Source: JBBIGV01 sp037447335 (lineage in GTDB: Bacteria; Bacteroidota; Ignavibacteria; Ignavibacteriales; Ignavibacteriaceae). Taken from it: DNA of 23,564 bases. Made by a program: the position numbers and the translations under genes. The notes below the pieces were generated by a model. That model worked only from the letters and a program-made list of their open reading frames with translations. It was not told the origin of the DNA and did no database searches. Positions 17,052 through 23,552 of this stretch are shown here, one piece after another; within the stretch, counting starts at the first letter, position 1; the number at the start of each line of letters is the position of its first letter. The stretch covers positions 1 through 23,564 of the forward strand of contig JBBIGV010000059.1 of NCBI GenBank assembly GCA_037447335.1, in the 5' to 3' direction.

Positions 17052-17752
17052 TTACTGAACCGTATAAATCAAATAAATTCCGCCGAGTATAACCAATACA
17101 CCGCAAATTCTTTTTATCCACAAAATAGTATTTGAACCTTCAGACCAGTTGAGATATTTCTGAACTTTACCGGTTAATGTTCCCGCACCAACTATCACTC
17201 CGCAATGTCCATTTCCAAAAGCAGCAAGCAGAATTATTGAAAAGATATAATCAGTTTGAGCTGTTTGAAAAACAACTCCAAGCACCGGAGCCATGTATGC
17301 AAATGTGCAGGGACCGAGCGCGAGTCCAAATAGTAATCCGAGTATTAATGCCGCGAGCAAACCTTTTGCTTTTGTTTGCTTCAGTTCGGAACTATTCCAG
17401 TCTAATTTTATAATATCGAGGAGATACAATCCTACAATAAAAAAGATGAACGCAACAAAATAATTTCCGAATGATCCGAGGTCTCCCATTAATCTACCAA
17501 GAGATGCTGTGATGACTTCAATTAAAGCAATTGTAATTAATATTCCTGAAGAAAAAACAAGTGAAATATTAAATGTTCTTCCAACTGTCATTTTTCCTTG
17601 TGAACTAATGAACCCTACGATTAATGGAATACTTGCAAGATGACTGGAGATAGTATAATACTCAGTACTCCCCATCCAAGTGATGCAAGCACTGCAATCC
17701 ACGCAGCACCCATCATAGCTTCGTAAAGTGTTATGAATATGCTATCTAACAT
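17052..17752 (-). pseudogene. ccdA: CcdA/DsbD-type thiol-electron transporter, -1 frameshift at catalytic Cys
   Basis: CcdA moves electrons across the inner membrane to periplasmic thioredoxins. Read from ATG 17752 the frame gives MLDSIFITLYEAMM, then AVLASLGWGVLSIILSP, and is lost. From there the adjacent frame continues as HLASIPLIVGFISSQGKMTVGRTF and runs normally to 17052, including the second catalytic motif LALGPCTFAYMAPVLGVVF. In CcdA the lost position is the Cys of SPC-x-L-x-x-x-P. One base is missing between 17645 and 17643; restoring it (TGT for GT) gives SPCHLASIP. The 3' frame alone has a GTG at 17702 but starts with unrelated residues. Joined, the protein is about 233 residues with six helices, normal for CcdA. 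Either a real lesion at the active site or a sequencing error. Confidence 0.85.
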
Positions 17753-17771
17753 TTATTTACATTTCCTTTAA

Positions 17772-17859
17772 GTCATACCCGCGAAAGCCGGTATTTACTA
17801 AATCCAACATTATGAATTCCTGCCCGTCTGCCGACAAGGCAGGCTTTCGCAGGGATGAC
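17772..17859. repeat. Palindromic intergenic repeat, copy 1 (GTCATACCCGCGAAAG type)
   Basis: The 88-bp element begins GTCATACCCGCGAAAGC and ends GCTTTCGCAGGGATGAC, so its ends are inverted repeats with 15 of 17 positions paired. An inner hairpin CCTGCC...GGCAGG is nested in the right half. A related copy lies at 22281-22371. It fills the gap between ccdA and the periplasmic thioredoxin gene and would form a long hairpin in the operon mRNA. Confidence 0.75.
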
Positions 17860-17865
17860 ATTCGA

Positions 17866-18225
17866 TCAATTCTTTGGTTTTAAACCTTTTCCTTGCTGCA
17901 GTTTATCTATCTCTGCTTCGGGATAAAATCCTTCGTGGCGATGAAATTCTTTTCCGTTCTCATCAAGAAAAACCTGTGTTGGTATTAACTTTATTTTATA
18001 TTGCTGTGCATACTTTTTTTGTTCCTGAGTCCAAACATCATAAAAAACAACTTTTACATGATCACCATATTTTTTCTCAATAGCTTCCATCACCGGCTGC
18101 ATCATTTTGCAGGGAATACAGTTAACCGAGCCAAGTTCGATGAAGGTTACCTTAGGTTTTACTTCTTTGCTCTGAGCAAGGATTGGAATGCTGATTATTA
18201 CCATCAATAATATTGTTAATTGCAC
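17866..18225 (-). CDS. Exported thioredoxin-fold protein (CIPC)
   Basis: The 119-residue product has an N-terminal hydrophobic export signal ending LAQ (about residue 18), a thioredoxin active site GSVNCIPCKMMQPVM with Cys36 and Cys39, and the cis-Pro loop KLIPTQVFLDENG. It is a periplasmic thioredoxin that could receive electrons from the CcdA encoded next to it. The GTG at 18225 is the first standard start, but it leaves a signal peptide without a positive charge. Three codons upstream, ATA at 18234-18232 stands five bases after a good AGGAG (18244-18240) and would add MTK, giving a normal basic start. So the true start is probably that codon, used as ATA or misread from ATG. Confidence 0.82.
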   Translation of the reverse strand: MQLTILLMVIISIPILAQSKEVKPKVTFIELGSVNCIPCKMMQPVMEAIEKKYGDHVKVVFYDVWTQEQKKYAQQYKIKLIPTQVFLDENGKEFHRHEGFYPEAEIDKLQQGKGLKPKN

Positions 18226-18263
18226 TTTAGTTATTGAATCTCCTCTGATTGAATTATTGTTTT

Positions 18264-18317
18264 ATTGTCGTGTTGCTATATTGTTATAACGATAAAGCGA
18301 TTTAGCAATACAGCAAT
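18264..18317. repeat. Imperfect palindrome between two thioredoxin genes
   Basis: Left arm ATTGTCGTGTTGCTATAT and right arm (reverse complement ATTGCTGTATTGCTAAAT) agree at 14 of 18 positions. It lies in the 100-bp gap between the small thioredoxin and the CIPC thioredoxin gene. It resembles intergenic repeat families made of ATTGCTATATTGCTAAAT units, but only one copy is in the window. Confidence 0.45.
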
Positions 18318-18325
18318 TGTTAGGT

Positions 18326-18565
18326 TTAATCACCCTTCAGCCAGTTTAATATTTGATCGTCTTTGAGAATGATGCCTGCACTCATAACTTTTTCATTTAT
18401 CACTAAACCGGGTGTAATCATTATGTTGTAGTTCATCATTTCGTTTATGTCAGAAACTTTTTCCACTGTTGCATTAATATTATTAGTCGCAACCAGGTCT
18501 TTTATTTTGGCTTCGAGAGTCAGGCATTTTTTGCAGCCTGTTCCGAGAACTTTAACTGAAATCTT
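18326..18565 (-). pseudogene. Small thioredoxin (redox-active disulfide protein), start codon changed
   Basis: The frame encodes KISVKVLGTGCKKCLTLEAK, continues with VEKVSDINEMMNYNIMITPG and ends ILNWLKGD, about 79 codons. It aligns end to end with the intact 80-residue thioredoxin at 22014-22256 (MLDIKVLGPGCANCTKLE). The CKKC active site and cis-Pro TPGLVIN are intact. No ATG, GTG or TTG exists in frame before the conserved sequence, and a TAA lies six codons upstream. The codon at the paralogue's ATG position is AAG (18565-18563), six bases after AGAGG (18576-18572). One T-to-A change therefore explains the missing start. ATT at 18562 is the only near-start. The protein would otherwise be functional, so a sequencing error or rare start is possible. 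Confidence 0.78.
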
Positions 18566-18589
18566 TTTTAACCTCTGTTAATTATTAAT

Positions 18590-19144
18590 TTATTCATCCC
18601 AGAAATACATTTTGGCTTCAGATGATTCTGGATATTTGTGTTGAATTTCCTTTAATGTTTTTTTCAATAAGGAATTATCCCTTGTCTTGATGTACCGGGC
18701 TTTTTCTCTTATAACCAGCATTGCCGGATAGAAAGTACATTTAGTAAACTCTTCGATGTCTTTATTGATTAATTTGATTATATCATCATATCTTCCGCGG
18801 GGCATAATTGTTTCGGCAATTCCTAAACGCATCATAGCCCTGAAATCAATTGCAGGCAGAAAACCGTTGAAATGATAAGATGAATTTCCACTCTGGTCTA
18901 AAAAATAAATTGCCGGAGTCCAGTAAGCGCCAAGATTACTTCTGATCTCCCTGTCTTTAATTATATCAAGTTTGAGCAGAACAAACCACTCATTGATTTC
19001 ATCAACTACTTTTTGATCTTTATAAGTTGTAGCCTCAAGCTTTTTACATCCGCCGCAGTTTTCCATTTCAAATTGAAGTAGAATTATTTTTTTTGTTTTT
19101 GCTGCTTCTTTTTTTGCCTGTTCGAGATTATTCAACCAGTTCAT
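18590..19144 (-). CDS. Cytoplasmic thioredoxin-fold protein (CGGC) with helical C-terminal domain
   Basis: The 184-residue product has no signal peptide. Residues 1-110 are a thioredoxin-like domain of the DsbD-gamma/thioredoxin_7 kind: QAKKEAAKTKKIILLQF, active site MENCGGCKKLEATTY with Cys30 and Cys33, and the cis-Pro segment GAYWTPAIYFLDQSGN. Residues about 110-184 are helical and TPR-like (YDDIIKLINKDIEEFTK, then IQHKYPESSEAKMYFWDE). Such two-part proteins often act as dedicated thiol reductants. It starts two bases after the secreted Cys-rich protein gene ends, with AAGGAAT before the ATG, so they are probably coupled. The partner is unknown. Confidence 0.75.
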   Translation of the reverse strand: MNWLNNLEQAKKEAAKTKKIILLQFEMENCGGCKKLEATTYKDQKVVDEINEWFVLLKLDIIKDREIRSNLGAYWTPAIYFLDQSGNSSYHFNGFLPAIDFRAMMRLGIAETIMPRGRYDDIIKLINKDIEEFTKCTFYPAMLVIREKARYIKTRDNSLLKKTLKEIQHKYPESSEAKMYFWDE

Positions 19145-19146
19145 AT

Positions 19147-19788
19147 TTATTCCTTGTAAATCCGGTTACTGTTATTATTCAGATGATTTGTTAATTGTGT
19201 AATCATCTTCCTGTCGTATATAATTTTATGAACTACTTTATTGCGACCATTGAAAATGATTACTAACGGCGCAAAAAAAGTTGAGTATTCAATCTGCAAT
19301 TCATGATGTTCGAAGGAATCAATTACCAGATAATCATATTTATTTGCTTTTTCTTTAATGAAGTTCAGTAAGTCTATTGTTTGCTCTTTACACAACTCAA
19401 GAGTGCAGTAACATGACATTGAAATACTAAATAACATGATTTTGGTCTTCGGTGATTTGAAGAACTTTTCTTTAGAGTATTTGTAGAAAGTATTGTTTAA
19501 ATGCAGGTACCACAAATTGAAGAGAACCAATGCTGAATCGGAGGATATATTTTTTGATTCAGATTCAAATTGAATTAACTGGTGTTGTAAACTATCCAGG
19601 TTTTCTGTTGAATCTGAGAAGAGAATTACTTTAAGATTTGTAATATCATCCTGAGAAATAGAATTACCTGCAGCCAGAGAAAGCAAAACATCTACAGCTT
19701 CTTTCTCAAGTGATTCATACAACTGAGCAAAAGTCAAACCTGAGCTCAGCGCTAATAAAAAGAAAAAGTACTTTATTTTTCCGAACAT
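19147..19788 (-). CDS. Exported protein with CYC-x4-C cluster, possibly thioredoxin-like
   Basis: I do not recognise a named family. The 213-residue product has a signal peptide (MFGKIKYFFFLLALSSGLTF, cleavage near AQ). Residues 25-105 are helical and acidic. Residues 115-200 look like a divergent thioredoxin fold: KTKIMLFSISMSCYCTLELC with Cys126, Cys128 and Cys133, a helix TIDLLNFIKEKANKYDYLVI, and a possible cis-Pro strand STFFAPLVIIFNG followed by VVHKIIYD. The three cysteines sit where a CxxC site would be. A strong GGGGAG lies three bases before the ATG. Its position between ACR3 and the CGGC protein suggests a role in arsenic or thiol handling in the periplasm; metalloid binding is only a guess. 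Confidence 0.7.
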   Translation of the reverse strand: MFGKIKYFFFLLALSSGLTFAQLYESLEKEAVDVLLSLAAGNSISQDDITNLKVILFSDSTENLDSLQHQLIQFESESKNISSDSALVLFNLWYLHLNNTFYKYSKEKFFKSPKTKIMLFSISMSCYCTLELCKEQTIDLLNFIKEKANKYDYLVIDSFEHHELQIEYSTFFAPLVIIFNGRNKVVHKIIYDRKMITQLTNHLNNNSNRIYKE

Positions 19789-19826
19789 AATCTCCCCTAT
19801 GAGATAATGAAATTAATTAAATCTGT

Positions 19827-20909
19827 TTACGGACAAACATCCTGTGCTTCCACGGTTACCTTTTCAATCTTTACAAAATATTTTTTCTGAAAGAACAAAG
19901 CAACATTAACCAGTGCAATCAAAACCGGAACTTCAACCAATGGGCCGATTACAGCGGCAAATGCTTCACCTGAATTTATTCCGAATACCGCAATTGCAAC
20001 CGCAATTGCGAGCTCGAAGTTGTTGCTGGCTGCTGTGAATGATAGTGTTGCAGTCTTGCTGTAATCGGCTCCGACTTTTCTTCCCATATAAAATGAAACC
20101 AGGAACATTATCACAAAGTAAAGAAGTAATGGCATTGCAATTTTTACAACATCCAATGGAAGCTGAACAATGTATTCACCTTTGAGTGAGAACATAACAA
20201 GTATAGTAAACAACAATGCAATTAAGGTTATCGGACTGATCTTCGGAATAAATTTCTTTTCGTACCACTCTTTGCTTTTTAGTCTCAATAATGTAAATCG
20301 TGTAATCATTCCGGCAATGAATGGAATACCTAGATATATGAAAACACTTTCAGCAATTTGTCCGATTGTTATATCAACAGCAAAGGTCTGTAAGCCGAAC
20401 CAATTGGGTAATACTGTTAAGAATACATAAGCATAAACTGAAAAGAACAGTACCTGGAAGATTGAATTAAAAGCGACCAAGCCTGCTGCATATTCAGTAT
20501 CACCTTTTGCAAGTTCATTCCATATAATAACCATAGCAATGCAGCGCGCAAGTCCGATTAAAATTAATCCAGCCATGTATTCCGGGTAATCCTGAAGTAA
20601 AATCACCGCAAGCCCAAACATTAATATCGGACTTATGATCCAATTTTGAATGAGTGAAAGCGAAAGTATTTTAAGGTTTCTAAAAACATCCGGCAGTTCT
20701 TCATACTTAACTTTTGCAAGAGGTGGATACATCATTAAGATTAATCCAATTGCTATCGGGATGTTTGTCGTTCCAACCTGAGAGGTATTCCAGAAATCAA
20801 CAACATGCGGAAATAGATATCCGGAAAAAACACCTACAAGCATTGCAGAAAAAATCCACAGCGTTAAGTAACGATCTAAGAATGAAAGTTTTTTTGTCAG
20901 TTTACTCAT
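19827..20909 (-). CDS. acr3: Arsenite efflux transporter ACR3
   Basis: ACR3 exports arsenite across the inner membrane. The 360-residue product has about ten membrane helices and the family signatures: MYPPLAKVKYEELPDVF (about 60-76) and LIGLARCIAMVIIWNELAKG (about 118-137), where Cys123 corresponds to the conserved essential cysteine of ACR3. The C-terminal half has SFTAASNNFELAIAVAIAVFG, also typical, and ends with VEVPVLIALVNVALFF. Length matches bacterial ACR3 (about 350). AAGGAT five bases before the ATG at 20909 is a clear ribosome site. With arsC and the thioredoxins upstream this defines the cluster as arsenic resistance. No arsR repressor is in the window. Confidence 0.95.
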   Translation of the reverse strand: MSKLTKKLSFLDRYLTLWIFSAMLVGVFSGYLFPHVVDFWNTSQVGTTNIPIAIGLILMMYPPLAKVKYEELPDVFRNLKILSLSLIQNWIISPILMFGLAVILLQDYPEYMAGLILIGLARCIAMVIIWNELAKGDTEYAAGLVAFNSIFQVLFFSVYAYVFLTVLPNWFGLQTFAVDITIGQIAESVFIYLGIPFIAGMITRFTLLRLKSKEWYEKKFIPKISPITLIALLFTILVMFSLKGEYIVQLPLDVVKIAMPLLLYFVIMFLVSFYMGRKVGADYSKTATLSFTAASNNFELAIAVAIAVFGINSGEAFAAVIGPLVEVPVLIALVNVALFFQKKYFVKIEKVTVEAQDVCP

Positions 20910-21004
20910 TACTATCCTTAAAATATTTTCTTGTTATCGCTGAAATTTTTGTTTACTAAATAAATCAAACCTGAGAATAAAATTAATGCGGGAATAATAA
21001 CTAT

Positions 21005-21457
21005 CTATTGATTAACTCCGAGAACTGCGAACAAATTCCCATCAATTGGTGCCGCCATAAAAGTTGATTTGAAAAAATCATTAAATAGTATAAAGATAAA
21101 CAGCCCCGCAACCATACCGAATGCAGCTAGCAACGCTTCTTTTTTTCCTTCTCCTATTCTTGACATCATAGTGCCGGGACAATAACCGAGTAAACCCATT
21201 CCAGTGCCGAATAATAATCCGCCGACCAGCTTGCCCCAATCCAGTGGTTTTGGATTTATTTTAATTACACTTAGTTCACCAAGTAAATGAAATCCTATCA
21301 TCGAAAATATAACAGATGTCAACATAAACTTAAGCACTTTAAAATCTTTCAGCAGAAGCATTCCCATAACGCGCGGATATTTAGTAATTTCGGTTCTCTG
21401 TAATGCGTAACCGAAAACAAATCCAATGATCAAGCCAATAATTATTTTGAGGATCAT
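21005..21457 (-). CDS. YeeE/YedE-family membrane protein (DUF6691 half)
   Basis: YeeE/YedE proteins are sulfur-compound (for example thiosulfate) transporters; many bacteria encode them as two half-size genes. This 150-residue half has four membrane segments and the signature GMGLLGYCPGTMMSRIGEGK with the conserved Cys-Pro-Gly, plus the early LQRTEITKYPRVMGMLLLKD. I chose ATG 21457 because GGAGG lies five bases before it and its ATGA overlaps the stop of the other half; a start at 21469 would add only four residues. In an arsenic operon such a pair could supply or remove sulfur for thiol or thioarsenic chemistry, which is an inference. Confidence 0.85.
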   Translation of the reverse strand: MILKIIIGLIIGFVFGYALQRTEITKYPRVMGMLLLKDFKVLKFMLTSVIFSMIGFHLLGELSVIKINPKPLDWGKLVGGLLFGTGMGLLGYCPGTMMSRIGEGKKEALLAAFGMVAGLFIFILFNDFFKSTFMAAPIDGNLFAVLGVNQ

Positions 21458-21993
21458 TTTGTCCTCCATACATTATAAAATAAAATATGTGCAGTGATAA
21501 CGGCAGTCAGAAAAAATGAAATCCCGGCTACGATGCTTCCGAGCGATAAATGTGCCCAGCCCTGAAGAATATTTCCGGTAGTGCATCCGGCGGCTATACC
21601 GGCACCAACACCAAGCAGAATCCCGCCTATGAGCAAAATAAATAATCTCTTATAAATATTATTGCCATGATATTTTTTCCAGACAGCAGGAATTAATTCC
21701 GGTTCTCTTGTGCCGCTTATTTTAGATGCTGTAAATCCGCCGATAATCAATCCAACAAGAATAAAAAATTCCAGGTATGCTTTGCTTAAATAATTTTTAA
21801 CCACGGTGGTTTCAGCTAATTCACTGAACATTAACCCGAGCAGCGCAGAAATGTATGCGAAGCCGGATGTTACACCAAAAGGGTAGTTTCTATGTTCAAT
21901 TGCCTGAAAGACAACGTAAGTACCAATTGAAATTAAAGAAACGACAAGTCCTCATTTAAACCAATGCCATTCTTTTGAATTATCGATTTCCAT
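21454..21993 (-). pseudogene. YeeE/YedE-family membrane protein, first half, in-frame TGA
   Basis: From ATG 21993 the frame reads MEIDNSKEWHWFK, meets a TGA at 21954-21952, and continues without shift as GLVVSLISIGTYVVFQAIEH, RNYPFGVTSGFAYISALLGL and so on to 21454. The rest is a normal YeeE/YedE half with LLGVGAGIAAGCTTGNILQG, which carries the conserved Cys-Thr motif. AGGAG lies five bases before ATG 21993. The sequence before the TGA is amphipathic and the sequence after it is the first membrane helix, so the stop is not a natural N-terminus; GGA to TGA or TGG to TGA would explain it. A restart at the internal ATG 21831 would lose the first helix. With readthrough the product is 179 residues. 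It overlaps the second half by ATGA. Confidence 0.8.
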
Positions 21994-22013
21994 CATCTCT
22001 CCTGATTATATCC

Positions 22014-22256
22014 TTATTTAATTTCAGTTAACCAATGTGCAAGAGTATGCTTTGTCGGGATTTTTCCCATTGCCAGAACTTTATCGTTAACAACAAGTCC
22101 GGGAGTGAGCATTACTCCATAGTCCATAAATTTTGTATTGTCTGTAATTTTTTCAACACTTGCCTCAAAATTATTCTCAGTAACAACATCTTTAACCAGA
22201 TTTTCCAGCTTAGTGCAATTTGCACAGCCGGGACCGAGTACTTTTATATCTAACAT
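22014..22256 (-). CDS. Small thioredoxin family protein (CANC)
   Basis: The 80-residue cytoplasmic product is a minimal thioredoxin/glutaredoxin-like fold: MLDIKVLGPGCANCTKLENL with active-site Cys11 and Cys14, a helix, VEKITDNTKFMDYGVMLTPG with the cis-Pro, then VNDKVLAMGKIP and a last helix. It belongs to the redox-active disulfide protein 2/thioredoxin_3 type often found beside arsenic permeases. It could reduce the adjacent ArsC or a permease cysteine. It has a close paralogue at 18326-18565. The ATG is preceded by a purine-rich AAAGAGA. The next gene upstream, arsC, is separated by a palindromic repeat. Confidence 0.88.
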   Translation of the reverse strand: MLDIKVLGPGCANCTKLENLVKDVVTENNFEASVEKITDNTKFMDYGVMLTPGLVVNDKVLAMGKIPTKHTLAHWLTEIK

Positions 22257-22280
22257 TTTATTTCTCTTTCTTTTCTTTTT

Positions 22281-22371
22281 GTCATACCTGCGAAAGCAGG
22301 TATCTATTTAAGCTAATATTAGATTCCCGCTCGTCTCGGAGACGGAGTATTCGGACTTTCGCGGGAATGAC
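22281..22371. repeat. Palindromic intergenic repeat, copy 2 (GTCATACCTGCGAAAG type)
   Basis: The 91-bp element begins GTCATACCTGCGAAAGCAGG and ends ACTTTCGCGGGAATGAC, giving inverted ends of the same sequence as the copy at 17772-17859. The inner part (TCGTCTCGGAGACGGA) contains a small palindrome. It ends one base before the arsC stop codon and separates arsC from the small thioredoxin gene. Confidence 0.75.
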
Positions 22372-22372
22372 A

Positions 22373-22798
22373 CTACCTTTTTAACTCTTTCAAATAAAAC
22401 TCATAAAAATCTTTTTTGATTTCATCTCTTACTCTGCGATAAACAGGCATTACTTCTTCTTCTGTTCCAACTGCATCTGCGGGATCATCAAATCCAATGT
22501 GCAGACGATGCTTTACATCTCCCATAAAAACCGGACAGGTTTCTTTTGCGTTATCACATACAGTAATTACATAATCAAAAGACTGCGATAAATATTTATC
22601 AACATCTTCAGCCACACCATCGCTTATATCTATCCCGATTTCCTTCATAGCTTTTACTGCAAAGGGATTCACTCTTTCTGCCGGTTTTGTTCCTGCAGAA
22701 TAAATCTCGAGATTTTCATCAAACGATTTCAAGAATCCTTCTGCCATCTGACTGCGGCAGGAATTGCCTGTGCAGAGTATCAAGATTTTTTTCTTCAA
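22373..22798 (-). CDS. arsC: Arsenate reductase ArsC, thioredoxin-coupled (LMW phosphatase fold)
   Basis: ArsC reduces arsenate to arsenite, which ACR3 can then export. The 141-residue product has the P-loop CTGNSCRSQMAEG with nucleophile Cys9 and Cys14, and the redox pair Cys81 and Cys88 in VITVCDNAKETCPVF. It matches the S. aureus pI258 ArsC layout (Cys10, 15, 82, 89), so it should be recycled by thioredoxin rather than glutaredoxin; two small thioredoxins are in the operon. The conserved FDDPADAVG is also present. The start is TTG at 22798, preceded by AAGGAAATTAA; there is no ATG before the P-loop. Confidence 0.95.
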   Translation of the reverse strand: MKKKILILCTGNSCRSQMAEGFLKSFDENLEIYSAGTKPAERVNPFAVKAMKEIGIDISDGVAEDVDKYLSQSFDYVITVCDNAKETCPVFMGDVKHRLHIGFDDPADAVGTEEEVMPVYRRVRDEIKKDFYEFYLKELKR

Positions 22799-22839
22799 TT
22801 AATTTCCTTTCTTTTTTACTTAGTGTTCTTCGGGAAATT

Positions 22840-22893
22840 CCTTCGTGATACTTTGTGGTTAATTTCCTCTTTTACCACAAAGGAGCACAAAGG
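22840..22893. repeat. Inverted repeat of CCTTTGTG...CTTTGTGGT type
   Basis: Left arm CCTTCGTGATACTTTGTGGT and right arm (reverse complement CCTTTGTGCTCCTTTGTGGT) agree at 16 of 20 positions, and each arm contains two TTNGTG units, so the element is both dyad and internally repeated. It fills the gap between the permease stop and arsC. The loop is T/A/C-rich. Only one copy is in the window. Confidence 0.6.
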
Positions 22894-22896
22894 TGA

Positions 22897-23552
22897 TTAG
22901 AATAATGAACCATAAATCAATGCGCTGATTGTTGCCATTATTACGACAAACACAACGTAAACAACTGTTTTTTGTGTTCCGATAACTCCACGAATAACAA
23001 GCATATTCGGTAACGATAACGCAGGACCGGCAAGCAATAATGCAAGTGCAGGACCTTTTCCCATTCAGCTGTTTATTAATCCCTGAAGAATCGGTATCTC
23101 TATTAACGTTGCGAAATACATAAATGCACCGGTAATTGATGCAAAGAAATTTGAGAACAAATAGTTACCACCGACTAAACCTGCAATCCACTCATTTGGA
23201 ATAATTCCATTGCCGTTATTTTCTGAACCAAGTAAAAGTCCTGCAACCAACACCCCTGCAGCAAGCAGCGGCATGATCTGTTTTGTGAATCCCCATGTTT
23301 CACCAAGCCACTGATTTGGTTCGTCTTCAGAATATGTTAAAGCTAAAGTTGTTGCAATAACTGCAACAATAAAAGGAATGGTTGGATTGTCGTAAAAGGA
23401 AATAGCTGAGATGATAACTGCGAATGTTCCAAGTACTACGTAAAACTTTTTAACTTTGATTATATAAATCACTGAAGTTACGCAAATAATATAAACATAA
23501 GCGAAATAAGGGGTTAAAAGGGCTTCGTCTTTGACTACGCCCCTTTTAAATT
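22897..23552 (-). pseudogene. YraQ/ArsP-like permease, C-terminal half, in-frame TGA, cut by window edge
   Basis: This is the C-terminal half of a permease common in arsenic operons (UPF0718/YraQ-like, normally more than 300 residues). The visible sequence includes WGFTKQIMPLLAAGVLVAGL, WIAGLVGGNYLFSNFFASIT, GAFMYFATLIEIPILQGLIN and, after a TGA at 23067-23065, MGKGPALALLLAGPALSLPN then MLVIRGVIGTQKT to a TAA at 22899-22897. The family has Gly at the TGA position (S-G-M-G-K-G), so GGA to TGA is the simplest cause. GTG 23472 is the first standard start, but the frame stays open and permease-like upstream (LLTPYFAYVYIICVTSVIYI) to a TAA at 23553-23551. The N-terminal half, with its CxC motif, should lie beyond the edge, so that TAA may mark another lesion. 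Confidence 0.78.

Noticed and set aside
20918..21004. Short frame of 28 codons right after the YeeE stop with a membrane-helix-like sequence (IVIIPALILFSGLIYLVNKN)
   Set aside because: It has no standard start codon and no well-placed ribosome site, and is too short to match to a family. It could be a small gene with an ATA start or an amber readthrough tail, but the support is too thin.
21952..23067. In-frame TGA codons as selenocysteine or as glycine in a changed code
   Set aside because: Neither position is a cysteine or redox site, no convincing SECIS hairpin was seen, and many intact genes in the window end in TGA, including ATGA overlaps.
23514..23549. Hairpin TTAAAAGGG...CCCTTTTAA near the right edge, which could be a terminator or leader structure
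   Set aside because: It lies inside the open, permease-like upstream extension of the frame and lacks a following T run, so it is more likely coding sequence.
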